NCBI GenBank assembly: GCA_013399305.1
Contig: VXAI01000069.1
Location: 572,310-636,309 of the forward strand
DNA from: Rostratula benghalensis
Lineage: Eukaryota; Chordata; Aves; Charadriiformes; Rostratulidae
DNA length: 64,000 bases
Direction: 5' to 3'
In this document: one piece after another, positions 12,064 through 22,949 of the stretch
Layout: every line of letters starts with the position of its first letter
How positions within the stretch are numbered: the first letter of the stretch is position 1
Translations under genes and position numbers: made by a program
The notes under the pieces: generated by a model
Seen by the model: only the letters and a program-made list of their open reading frames with translations
Databases searched by the model: none
Told to the model about the DNA's origin: nothing

Positions 12064-13969
12064 TAAGTGTTTGCTTGCCATTTTTAATGTGTGAATTGCT
12101 TACACACTAGCAGGCACTGAAATGATTTGGACTTCAGTTTGATATATGAAAGTGTTCTGTATGTGCACTTTTCAGTCTTGAAGCCTACTGTAACTTTAAT
12201 TAAACTACAAGCTTTAAAAAATACTCTTAATAAATAATTAATTAAAATAATAAATAAGTAATTATAGGAATTATACATATATGCTTCCCTGGGGTCTCTG
12301 CAGCTCTGTATTAATTAAGGCTAAGGTCACTATTTGAATAAATGAATGACAATATGGGGGGGAGGGTTAGATCATATTGATTCCTTCTATATTGCTTTTG
12401 CACAAATAAAGTTTATTATAAAGAATGGAGTGATTCTGATAGAATTTTTTTTTTTGTACTTGGCAAATGTAATCTGTGTTCTTTCAGAAATCTAATTTTC
12501 TAGATTAGTGAATCACATCTGATATTGAAAATGAGAAAATGCTTATTACTTCAACAGCATAGCATGGAAAACAGTGTGAATGCCATGGATATTTTTCTTG
12601 GTTCAGCATTTCAGTAGTATTAGTGCTTAATACACTGCAACTATACAATGTTTCTGAGTGTTGTTTACGTATTTAGTCTGAGTGTTGGAGGTTTTTTTAG
12701 CCAGATGAAAGGATTGTTTATAATCAAGCTGTAAAATGTAGCAGGTTAATGCCTTCAAGCACTTGCTCTTGTTTCTTTGCAAACTCGGTTATAAGAAATA
12801 GTAGATGGATTCATAAAAGATGTAATGAAATGAGACAATTAAAACTGGAAGGAGATCTCTAATACTTTCTAGACAGCACTGGAATGCTTTGCTTTTAATA
12901 AATTTATCTAGCCTGTGTTTTATTGAGCTGTGATTTTTAGGCTGGATTTGATTTGTGTTTAGTACTGTTAGGTTATGTCTACCCTGCAGGTTGCTGTGTT
13001 GTAGCATTAGAGTATCCTGACTATAAGAAACAGGCTATATTTCAGCTAATTAACTGTGAATAAATTAGCTGGTAGAGAATTCTACATATCTTCAAGTAGG
13101 ATTCTTGAGAATAATTCAGATATTTTGGACTGCAGCACAACTATTAACTAAGAAAACTGAAAGGCTGATCAATCACCCTGCTTAATATCATTCTGAACAT
13201 CCCAAAGACTGTAATTGGATCATTTTTGAGAACATGGACTTGCAGCTCCATCTCAGTACTAAGATTGTTTTGTTTGGTTGCAAGATTGTTTTTCACCTGT
13301 TATTGCTGCCCTGTCTGTCTTGTTTCCTACTGGCACCATGCATAACAACATGTATACCAGTGAAATACAAAGGCATGGATTAGTATACTTTTTAATTTCT
13401 GCTTTAATGAGCATGGTTATGGTTGATCTGATATATGTTTTCTGTATTTTTCCTTGTATAAATGTGGTGCTTAATCAGGAGGTGGTGCTCTCTGTTATTT
13501 GCAGGATCCAGCCATGTTTCCTTTTAATATTGTTCACTTATCATAAAATGAGGTTTCTCTCATTTTTGATTGCTTTTCTAACCTTCTCTCATAAACTGAA
13601 AATCTTTCCTTTTTCAACTCTGATACCTTTACTATAGTCGGTGGATTTATGCATTATAGATGCTACATCTGTATTATTAAAAAGCTTTAAGATTAACCTC
13701 TAGCACATTCACATAATAGTAACGGTGAAGCGTCTTCAAAGAACAATCTATACATACAATGAGATGAGATACAAATGAATGAATGTTTACAAATGAACAC
13801 TTAAAGAATTTAGCCTTTTTTAACAAGGCTGTCACAGCACATATGAGAGAGGAAACACTATTGATCCAACAGGAAAAAGACAGGATCAAGGGAAAATAGG
13901 ACTGGACAGTATTTTAAAAGATCACTTTCTCCATTCCCTTGCCCCAGAGCCAGACTTCTTTATCTAATC
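12064..13969. other. Non-coding sequence, no gene seen
   Basis: Very AT-rich, including a low-complexity TAAT/AATA stretch at about 12225-12262 and a G-run (GGGGGGGAGGG) near 12356. A 119-codon frame at 13278-13637 begins at TTG, and its product is a monotonous hydrophobic string typical of T-rich DNA. I do not consider it a gene. Confidence 0.65.
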
Positions 13970-14412
13970 AATCCTGACAAATGCCTATCTAACATATTCT
14001 TAAAAAAATTCCATGCCTCAATGTTCTTGAACAGATTTTCCTGCTATTTCACCTCAGTCTTTCTGGCTGCACTTAGACACACTACATCTTATAAAGAAAA
14101 CAAAGACCTTGCCTTTGTAAGTGCCTTTCATGGACCTCAAGATTTACCATGTCCTTCTTCATGATAAACACCCTTGGTTTAGTTTTTTCTCTAGAGTTGG
14201 TGCTTTCCAGACCTGCAATAATTCTATTGTTTTCTTCTGGCATTTTTCTAGTACCTCTGTGTCTTTAAGATGCTATCCCCTAAACTGAACAGTCTTCTTG
14301 GGCTGCAGCTCTTTACAGTAAATAGAGTAGAAGAATTATTTCACACATCCTGCAGCAGTGTTCCTATTCAGATGTCCTGGAATAAACTTAGAAAAATATG
14401 TTTTGCCCAAAA
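13970..14412 (-). mobile_element. Ancient CR1 LINE fragment, antisense
   Basis: Read on the plus strand, this segment follows the reverse complement of old amniote CR1 3' bodies in order. It starts with GACAAATGCCTATCTAACAT and TTCTTAAAAA (13976 on). It continues through TGCTTTCCAGACC and CTAGTACCTCTGTGTCTTTAAG, reaches GAGTAGAAGAATTATTTC (about 14325), and ends with TGTTCCTATTCAGATGTCCTGGAATAA. The matching blocks are colinear and correctly spaced apart from internal deletions, including the segment that should separate the CTGAAC and GAGTAGA blocks. Divergence is heavy, so this is an old copy. It is 5'-truncated, lacks the 3' terminal repeat, and encodes nothing. Confidence 0.7.
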
Positions 14413-17180
14413 TATCCTTTGGTTTCATAGTACTAAATCCAGTAAAGAGCACGGAGAAAAATGGCTGGGGGAATTGTGGGATTGTTTGTGGTCCTAAATT
14501 GATGAAATGTATTTTTCCACAATGCAGATGCAAGCAGAATTTTTTTAGTGACTGATGGCTCAATCCTATGTGCCTAACTTGAAATGACATTTGATTTTTA
14601 TTGCTGGGGATGGTTTTGTGTTTTCTTCCAAAAGGAAAAAGTGCTTATTTTCTATTTCTGCCAGTTTTTTACTTAAATTTCCTCTTTTGTTGGCAGTGCT
14701 TCATAGTGAAAGAAGCTAAAGGAAAAAGCTAGTTCTTATTGTGAAATAACTTGTAGCATCTAAATGCGTAAGAAGAAAATACAAAACTCGGACTAAAGCC
14801 TTCTAGATTATGAAAACAGATGAAAATAAAAATCTTTTAAGAAGACCAGTAAATTTCAATGAATGGTTTGTTTTCTGTTTTCTAACGGGTGAAATTAAGG
14901 TGTCCCTCTTGATTCTTGTAGGCCTTGGGGCTACATTCAGGAGTGTTGGCTCCACAGAGCAAGCAAAAGGGCAGAAGAGTTGGACTCAGTGCCTTTTGTG
15001 GGTGGGACGGGGGTGGAAGATTCTTCTTTCTCTGCAGTAACCCCGAGGGGCTGATGACTCATTAGTTCCCTCATGCTGAGATACACCAGGCTTTCATTTC
15101 CTCCATGCCTACTGTGGGAGGCAAGAAAGAAATGATGCTTATGATGAAGAGTTGATTGAGAGAACTGGAGCAGTTTAATCCAGTGAACTAGATTGTAACA
15201 TAGATGCATAGATGGAAGAGATAAAGTAAAAGATAATAAATGCAGATTAGAAATGAAGTTCACATTTGTAACAATAAGAGGCTAACCACTGAAATAACAC
15301 AGGGATCTGCTAGATTTTCAGTCTCTTGATGTTTTTACAAGTCTAAGCCCCTCTCCAGAAGATGTACCTTTGCCACAGTCTAGACCTTGATACAACGGAA
15401 TTAACTTTATGGCCTGTGCTATGAAGCTGGTCAGGTGTAGATGAGGTAGCGCAGTGGATAGTGGTCCAGGCAACTGATATCAGAGAGAACAGATTTTCCC
15501 TGGTCTTTGGCTGGCCTTGTCCACAGGCCTGTTTAGCTTCACAGGCTAAGCTGAGTGCTAGCAAAGGCTAACTAAGAGCTTCCAGAGATCAGCATAATCT
15601 GTGTTCATCACATGATGTAACAGATTTTGCAAGCTCAAAAATACTGTGGCTGAGTGGCTTTTTGCTTCTGGGTTTGATTCTTCTGTCAATCTCCATACTC
15701 TCAGTAGCAGCTGAGTTTCTCACCTTGTGAGCTCTGCACAGGGCCACTGAAATCAGCAAGTGTCCCATGAGGTGGCCCTGTCCTTCTGGCATGCTTTTTG
15801 AGGTCCAGGCCTGTGTCATACAGTGGGTCAATATAAGCAGTAATTAAAATCTTTTCATATTCATGAGGCTCTTTAACCTTTTCAACTTGCCTGTCCTAAT
15901 TGTTGCTGCTGTCCATGGGCTAAAGTTTAATATCAGCTTTTATTTCCTTTTTTTTTTTTTTCTTTCTTTCTCTTGTAAAATGCACTAGCCTGGACATATT
16001 TTGTCCTTTATTGCCTATACTTACCTGGGGTCAATTCCGGTCACTTAGAACTATTGAATTACTAATTGGTAATTGAATGTACTACATGGAGTTCTATATC
16101 AACATTTAGTCCCCTAACAGAAATATGTGGATTAAAATGTTGAAGACATTACAGAGCTGTGTAGTTTTAATCAATTTATGATCATTATCATCACATTAGC
16201 ATTATTGAACATGACGATACTTTGCTTTGGATCATGGTCTGTGTCTCAGTGTTGTAGTTCACAGAAACTTAACTGCTCTTCTTTCTGTTTGAAGTTTTAT
16301 TATGAATAAGAATTTTTTCAAACAATGAATAGTAGATTTTCATAACAAGGAAACCCCTTTTCTCCAGCTGTGGGTCAGGTTCTGCCCTTTATTATTTTGG
16401 GTGCAACATAGAGGCATTGTACAAGAGGCACAGTGGCTGAGACCAAGAATGCTTTTATCATTCTATCAGCTGAAGCTCTTTTCCAGCAGCTCAACTACCC
16501 ACCTACATACTGCCAGTTAAAAGGCCAAAACACAAACAGACCTCCCAATCTCCTCCTCCAAAGAATAACTGCATTGTACCAGTGACCAGAAGAGCAAAAC
16601 TGCCATATTCATTTACTAAGGTGTTCCCATTTGACGTTTTGTATGTGCAAAATCTCCTCTGCTTAATTAGTCCATGCTACATAAACTCACGGATAATATT
16701 CTGCTACTGAATGAAGCTGGATAGAGGAAAGTTACAGGTGGGACTTTATTCAGCAGAATTTATTGTTCATCTTCACTATGGAACGGTGCAGGGGCTGTGT
16801 ACTGTGAAGGACAGAAGTGTTGATTTGTTTGCATTGCTGGACCTGCATCTTTTTTACAGAGTTGTAAAGGAAAGAGGGATAATGCTGACTTCTACTATAA
16901 GTAAGAAAAATTAAGAATTAAGCTATATTCTGATAGGAATATAGCCTAAATATGGGTTTAGAGCAATATCCATTTTCTAAAGAGTTTATTTTCATACCAT
17001 TTAAGTAAATACTTAGATTTGCTAAGATTTGAAGTTTCACTGAAAAGTCACATTTATCTTAGTTCTGAATTTTATTTAAATACCCTGTTCTTCTTAATCA
17101 TATTATAGGAAGACATGAAATTTAACCGTACCATTAATCACAACTGGGAACACAATGTGCTAGTACAGAAGTCTTATTGC
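14413..17180. other. Non-coding sequence, no gene seen
   Basis: Mostly unique AT-rich DNA with short frames open on both strands at once (for example 14810-15263), which argues against coding. A T16 tract at 15946-15961 is followed by a CT-rich tail. A TAAT-rich patch at about 16160-16215 could be regulatory but carries no distinctive motif. Confidence 0.65.
15946..15961. repeat. Poly-T tract (T16) with CT-rich flank
   Basis: Run of about 16 T followed by CTTTCTTTCTC, a polypyrimidine low-complexity tract. No retroposon body recognised next to it. Confidence 0.85.
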
Positions 17181-17260
17181 TCTGTCTCCACTGGTAATTA
17201 ATGCAAATAATTTTGACATCTTAGAGATACTGGTGTTTGAGCTATTAAAACCTTATTGCC
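17080..17260. promoter_or_regulatory. Candidate regulatory element with octamer
   Basis: At 17195-17208 a homeodomain core TAATTA directly abuts a perfect POU octamer ATGCAAAT. A second TTAATCA lies upstream at about 17136. Adjacent homeodomain and octamer sites are a recurring arrangement in developmental enhancers of vertebrates. Whether the block is conserved or active cannot be judged from one sequence; such motifs also occur by chance in AT-rich DNA. Confidence 0.25.
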
Positions 17261-18179
17261 AGTGCTATCTTTTGGTAGGTGAAGCATCATTACAAGCCTA
17301 ATTTTATGGGGGTCTCTCTCACTTGAAGGAGTATTTTCAAATTTTCACAAGAAAGGCATTTAATGAATCCTATACTGATACCCTTAGCAGCAGATCACAC
17401 AAAGCTAATTGTAATGTCAAAGGTAACATTAAACACAAAAATGTCTGCATGCACAGAGCATCTGCTTAACGGGCAGAAATCTGCTCATCGTCTCTCCTTC
17501 ATTTCAGAGCAAGCAGAAGGGAGAATGAGATTTCCTGAATCACTGATTCAATTAAAAGCTTCAGGAGACTTAAAAGGTGCTTTCTCCCTTCCCTGCTTCT
17601 TTCTTTTATGCCCTTTGACAGTGGTGAGGAGAGACTGTACCTGAAAAATAGCCTTTAATTCCAAGGGCCAGAAAACCACCAGCTAGATCTTCAGCATTTT
17701 ACTGGTTCCATATTTCATGCATTAGACACATGAACATAAAGCCTGTGTTAATAATCCAGTAAATACAGATCTGTGCAAGTGGGCTAGAAATGTAATTACT
17801 CAGTGATGCATTTAAGTTACTAAGACAGTGGAGCATTCCTTTTAGTTCATGTAGAAAATGGATCTGGGCTGCTAACAAGGATTAGGTCTAGGTTTCAATA
17901 TAAATTCAGACCACTGGCTTCAAATATGTTCAAAATTAGAGTTTCAGATTGAGGTAATCTGAAAAGCAAAGCAGAAGAGCATATTTAGAGAGCAAAGCTA
18001 AACTTTGTAAAAAAAACCCCAACCGCTATGACCAATGTTTGCTTGTCTAGTGAGTAATTTCTGTGTCATTTTTTTAATATTAATCCCAGAACACAAAGGT
18101 CTAGCCATTCATGGATTAGCAACTGAAGAGAGCTCTTGGATTTTTCAAAGTGAGCTAGCCAAGCAGAAATAATAAAAAA

Positions 18180-18480
18180 TCAAAGTGTATAGTCGCTGCC
18201 AAAATGAATCCATTATCTTGTCATGTTTACCCTTTTAATGGGGTATAATGGGTAGGTCATACTGTGAACGTAAGAAACTAGATGTTGAAGGCACCAATTT
18301 ATAGTCCAGTGGTTTTCATCAAACGCTTCAATTTCTAAAATGTGATAATCAGTGAACATAAGGAGTGCCATACGTGGAGCAATTTTCTGTTATGCCGTGT
18401 GCTCTGAGGCTGTCCTGCTGCCTGTTACGTCCCTCCATTACGAATAGAGACCCTGAGCCCATTAGTCTCCGGGTTTCTGT
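18180..18480. promoter_or_regulatory. Candidate conserved non-coding block
   Basis: This stretch is more balanced in composition than its neighbours and keeps several scattered CpGs (for example in GTCGCTGCC, CATACGTGG, GTTACGTCCC and ATTACGAATAG) in a window otherwise poor in CpG. All frames are interrupted, so it is not an exon. Retained CpG and balanced composition are features of conserved elements, but the call is inference only. Confidence 0.2.
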
Positions 18481-18689
18481 AGGATAACCAAATAATTGTC
18501 ATACTCCAGTTGTCTCCATCAGCTATTTAGGCATCTATCTTTGATTGACTCACAGTAGTGACAGACAACATACCTTTCCCAGTACGCAGATTTGTGATAT
18601 CCAGTAGCCAAACTCCCAGTCCAGGGAAAAAAGTGAAAGTATGGCTAAGTGCTTTGTTGGCTATGGGCCATGAGTGAGAGAATACAAGC

Positions 18690-18710
18690 AAAAAAAAAAA
18701 AAAAAAAAAA
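18690..18710. repeat. Poly-A tract (A21)
   Basis: Uninterrupted run of about 21 A inside otherwise unique sequence. The upstream 150 bases show no SINE or gene transcript that I recognise. Confidence 0.9.
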
Positions 18711-21025
18711 GGCATTCTATTTCTCCTTCTGGTGAGAATTATACAATAACAGGGAACTGCTTTCAAAAATGAGTATTTTAGACTTATAGTGGTTGAGAAA
18801 ATGGTATCTATTTTCAAAATATATATGCATATATTGTTGCAATAACAGCAGTAGAAAAAGTAATACACAGTATTTAAAAAGAAAACTAGCAAGTAAATGA
18901 GGTCTAAAGGTGTAACTCGAGATAATTCAACCCTGTGTTTGTGCTTCACGGTACATCAAAAAATTGCCTCATAGATTCAGAATTTGATGAGTGTGTGTGG
19001 AAGAGTGTCACGGTGTGACATTGCTAATGCAGCCTAACTTCTGATTGCACTGAGAGTAGCTGTGACAGCAAGGGCTGTGGGAGCAAAGGGACAGGACTAC
19101 TTAGAATCTGGTTTCACACCTGTGCAGATGTGTTGGCTCTATAGCTGTAACCGGTTGATGCTGCCATAATGAGTCTCTGAGGCTTGAAAATACAATCAAT
19201 TCATATTTCAGTAGGTAGATCCAGATGTATTTTTCAAAGGCCTAAAACTAGGAGCTAATTTTCTTGGAACAGAGATACATTCACACTGCAGAGTGCCAGA
19301 TAGCGCATAGCAGAGGGCTTCAGCCTGTGGGCAAAGGAATCCGTGTGACAGAGCTGAGAATAGCCTATTGTTAGTAGGACAAGTTTACTCTCAGGGAGAT
19401 GGGATGCATCTCTGCTGGAAAATTTTAGGAGTTTACAAGTCAAGAAAGACTGAAAACCGCTAGTTAAGAGTCAACCAAGGTTAGTTTAGGAACCAGAGGC
19501 AATCTACTGGTGACTACATACATACAGCTTTGCTTTATCCCATATCTTGTCAGGTAAAAAAATAGTCATTGAGGGAAACAGATTATTTGAAATATGTCCA
19601 GGAGGAGGGAGAATTCTACTTGTGATACTAAAAAGCCGAAGGCAAACCTAAAGGCTTCCTAGTGGTAGAGAAACCACATCTTCAATGTGTAAAAATTGTC
19701 ATAGTTGTTTTGTCTTTAACAAAGCAATGATAACTGCCACAAGTGGAACATTTCCCTTCTTTTATTTTCAGTACAATTATCAAAATCCCCAGAGCTCTGA
19801 ATTTTCAGTCTTTTTTCCTCTGTAAATCAATCTGTAAAATTGTTTTTTTGAACTGCAGATTAGTTATTATTTATTGCCTCTTTTCAGGAGCCAAAGCTGG
19901 CAGAGCAAGTATGCAGCAAATTTGAAATCAGGGTAGAAAAAGTAAGACTTTATGGAGGAGTGAAGTAATTTTCCCCAACATCTCAAAAATGTCTATGTAG
20001 GAGATGGTTAGAAGCAAATCCTTGTGCTCCAGGTTACTTGGAATGTAAGGTGACATGCAAGCAAATAGAAAGGGTTGTCTTTCCTCAGACCACAAGAGAA
20101 CTGATATCTGCTGTATATTCCAGGGGGACATGAGAAATTTCACCCTAACAAGAACCAGTCTGAGCTGTGGCTCCATGTATATCTTGGAGACACAGCACAT
20201 ACCTTGTTTATTTGGAACCTCGTCTGTGTTTACCCTAGCATTTTGTTAAGGCAACATTCCTTTAAATACAGTTATGGAAAGCAAGCTTTACCGTGAAGGC
20301 TAGCAAACATCCCAAACTGACTCCTAAAATCCTGCACTTCAGGAAAAAACCCTTGATCTATGGACTTTAGCAAACAGTAGTGAAAGTCAACCCATTCATC
20401 TTTTTTTCTGATATATAACCTTCTGTTTCTCCCATTTCTTCTTTTTCTGTTCTTCTTTTCTGCAATTGCCTACCCCACCCTGACTTTGCACCTGAAATGT
20501 CTCAAAATGTGTTTGCAGTGGTGCCCATCACCTAAAAGTGATGAGAAGCAGATCTAGGGGTAATGAACCCTGGGTGGTACTTGTGGGTGGCTTTGCTATG
20601 GATTACCATAAAGAACTCTGATCTACGGCCACTTGAGGGAGCTGCTATTAAGTATGTGAAGGAGCTGGAGTTAATTTGACTTTCTCTGCGGAGGTGTAGG
20701 AGATGCAAAAAGATTCCCTACTGCATCCTTTGAGATTTTACAGTTGTTTATAGTATTTAAACTATGCTGCATATACCCAGTTTGGATTTTTTTTTCCGAA
20801 GTTACACTTTTTGTCTCTATATAACTCTGTTACACACATATTCTACAAAACCTGCATGCTTCTTACTAATACCTAGTTTGTTTTTTATTTGAAGTCAAAG
20901 AGTTGTTTCAAATATCTAAGCAAATCGAGCCAAAGAGCTAACCTACATCACTGGCCACAAAAATGGAAGACTTGGAATAGTATATGGGAAGGGAAGATTG
21001 TTGACTTTCTAGCCCTGCTATCTCA
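18711..21025. other. Non-coding unique sequence, no gene seen
   Basis: AT-rich DNA with frequent stops in all frames; nothing recognised up to the assembly gap. Confidence 0.7.
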
Positions 21026-21055
21026 NNNNNNNNNNNNNNNNNNNNNNNNNNNNNN
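21026..21055. other. Assembly gap (30 N)
   Basis: Thirty undetermined bases. The sequence on both sides is ordinary AT-rich DNA. Any frame crossing the gap is meaningless. Confidence 0.99.
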
Positions 21056-22786
21056 CATAGCCCATACCTAGTTTAGCGTGCTTCACTTGCAAATCAGGAT
21101 GATGACTGTGTACTCCAGTGGTGGTGCTGGATGTAATGACAAATACTGTAGGTTTTTTGAATTATCAAGCCTTGAAAATAGTTATAGGGTAGTGTGGAGG
21201 GCTCCATTCCTGAGCCAAACCTGTGTGTGCTATTAGGCACTGAGCACAAGGACATCATAACATGGCAGTGATTATGTGGGGCAAGACCAAAACTGGAGCT
21301 AACCTAGAAATCTGAACAAAATGTTGGGATGAGACCGTATTACACCCTTAATTACACCTATGGGTTTATGCCAAGCACTCAGGTGATTAGTGAGTTAGGT
21401 GTGAAACAAGTATATGAGGAAGAGGTACTTGCTATTTTAGGCTATTTGTGTTTGGGAATTTGGAGGGAAAAACGTTCTTCTCATTTGGTTAGTTTCAATA
21501 AGTGGTTAAAGGTAGAAAAACATGAGCTCGGGGCACCTACAGTGAACACTGAAAGCGTTTGTAGAAGCTTGGTGAAACTGCTTTTAGCTGTCCATGCCAG
21601 TAGTAATCTGTGTTGTTGGTCCCATAACTTGCCTGCTTTTGCCACATTAAAGTGAACTTCTTAAACTGTCATCTGAGAAACAAATCACCTGAGATATCAG
21701 AGAGGTCTTTCTGGAGAATTAGGCTATGTTGTCCTTTTCCTTCACAATACCAACATTGAAGAATTTCAGGTTGTCAGGAGAAATGCTGTTTAACAAATAT
21801 TCATGTGAGCTATAAAATTTAGATTTGGGTTTACCTTTCCTAGCTCACTTTTCTTTTTTTCCCCTCTTTGCATCTTTTCAAACTTTTCAAATCTAATTGA
21901 TCAAAAAAACCCCAGAAGAGAGCCCTGTAATTGATGGTCTGGTTGCCAAACTTCTCCAACAGTGTCAATTTTTTGCATTGGGGGAAAAGGTAAAGAAACT
22001 TTATAATTTAGTGTTAAAAAAAATATGGAAAATAGAAAAAAGTCTAAATTCAAATTTTTATAAAATATTAGAAATGGTGTGCTTTTCAGAACTCTAAAAG
22101 AAATGAAGATTACAGAGGGAACAAAACTTCTGTTATCTGTTCTTTCAGTGATTATTTTTAAAAATTGCCAAAGCGGAATTTCTTCTCCAAGGAATTTCAT
22201 TTTTTAGCAAATTTAATTTTGAAGCATTAAGTGGTTTTGAACACACAATTTCTAGACCTGCCTATTTACTCTGGTACTTTAATTTTAAGAATTATCAGCT
22301 AGTAGGAGACCTGGCAGGAATAGGTGGGGTTTTTTTATATTTGCTTGTTTCTGGTTTGTTTTTGTTCAGTTGGAAAGGGTTTATTTTCCTTTATACAGTT
22401 TACATGGATGGACTGAATCCTCCAGGACACCCTATGCACTGCCCTCCAGGAAGGCAGGAAGGATCCATGAGAGCCCTTGACTGAAGTTATGCAGCAGATG
22501 GATTAGCTGGATTGTTTTGAGTTTTGGGAGGTTTTTTTGGTTGGTTGGTTTGTTTGGGTGGGAGTGCTGCACCAAGGAAATAACATTTCTTTACATGGTT
22601 AGCAAATATGGTAAAAATATTAGCAACAATTCAAAAAATGCGTAGCAATAATTCTTTATTTCTCTAAACACCTCCACCGGAATGTTTACCAATGTCCCAA
22701 ACTCCTATTGGGATTCATATGAAAATTAATAGAAAATAATGCTGTGACTGGAAATAAGCCAGGTCATCTCTTGGTTTTCTTCACAG
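21056..22786. other. Non-coding sequence, no gene seen
   Basis: Contains a 108-codon plus-strand frame (21329-21655) without a recognisable domain, and a T/G-rich patch with (GGTT)n-like runs at about 22520-22560. No repeat family recognised. Confidence 0.6.
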
Positions 22787-22946
22787 AGGAGAGGCCAGTG
22801 CTGACTTTGCTGTCAGGACCCTGCCCTCTGAAGACACAGTTAAAGTGGAGAAACTTTTGTCTCTTATCCCTGCTGTCCACATTCTGTGGATTAATGAGAG
22901 TTTTCATGCTCAGCAGTTGTCAAGCCACATGTTTTATAGGCATTAA
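22787..22946 (+). other. Exon-like open stretch, unrecognised
   Basis: After a good acceptor-like sequence (TTGGTTTTCTTCACAG at 22771-22786) one frame runs open for about 52 codons, from GGA at 22788 to TAA at 22944-22946. Its product has the mixed charged and hydrophobic composition of real protein (for example EASADFAVRTLPSED). A second plus frame (22744-23049) is also open across the same bases, which weakens the case. No convincing donor site precedes the stop. It could be a decayed exon, a processed pseudogene scrap or chance. Confidence 0.12.
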
Positions 22947-22949
22947 ACT

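Noticed and set aside
13278..13637. 119-codon plus-strand frame, highly hydrophobic, multi-span-like
   Set aside because: Begins at TTG, not ATG. The hydrophobicity follows from T-rich codons (TTT, TTA, ATT), and no family or splice context supports it.
14937..15263. 108-codon minus frame overlapping a plus frame
   Set aside because: Opposed open frames with no motif; no start context or splice sites.
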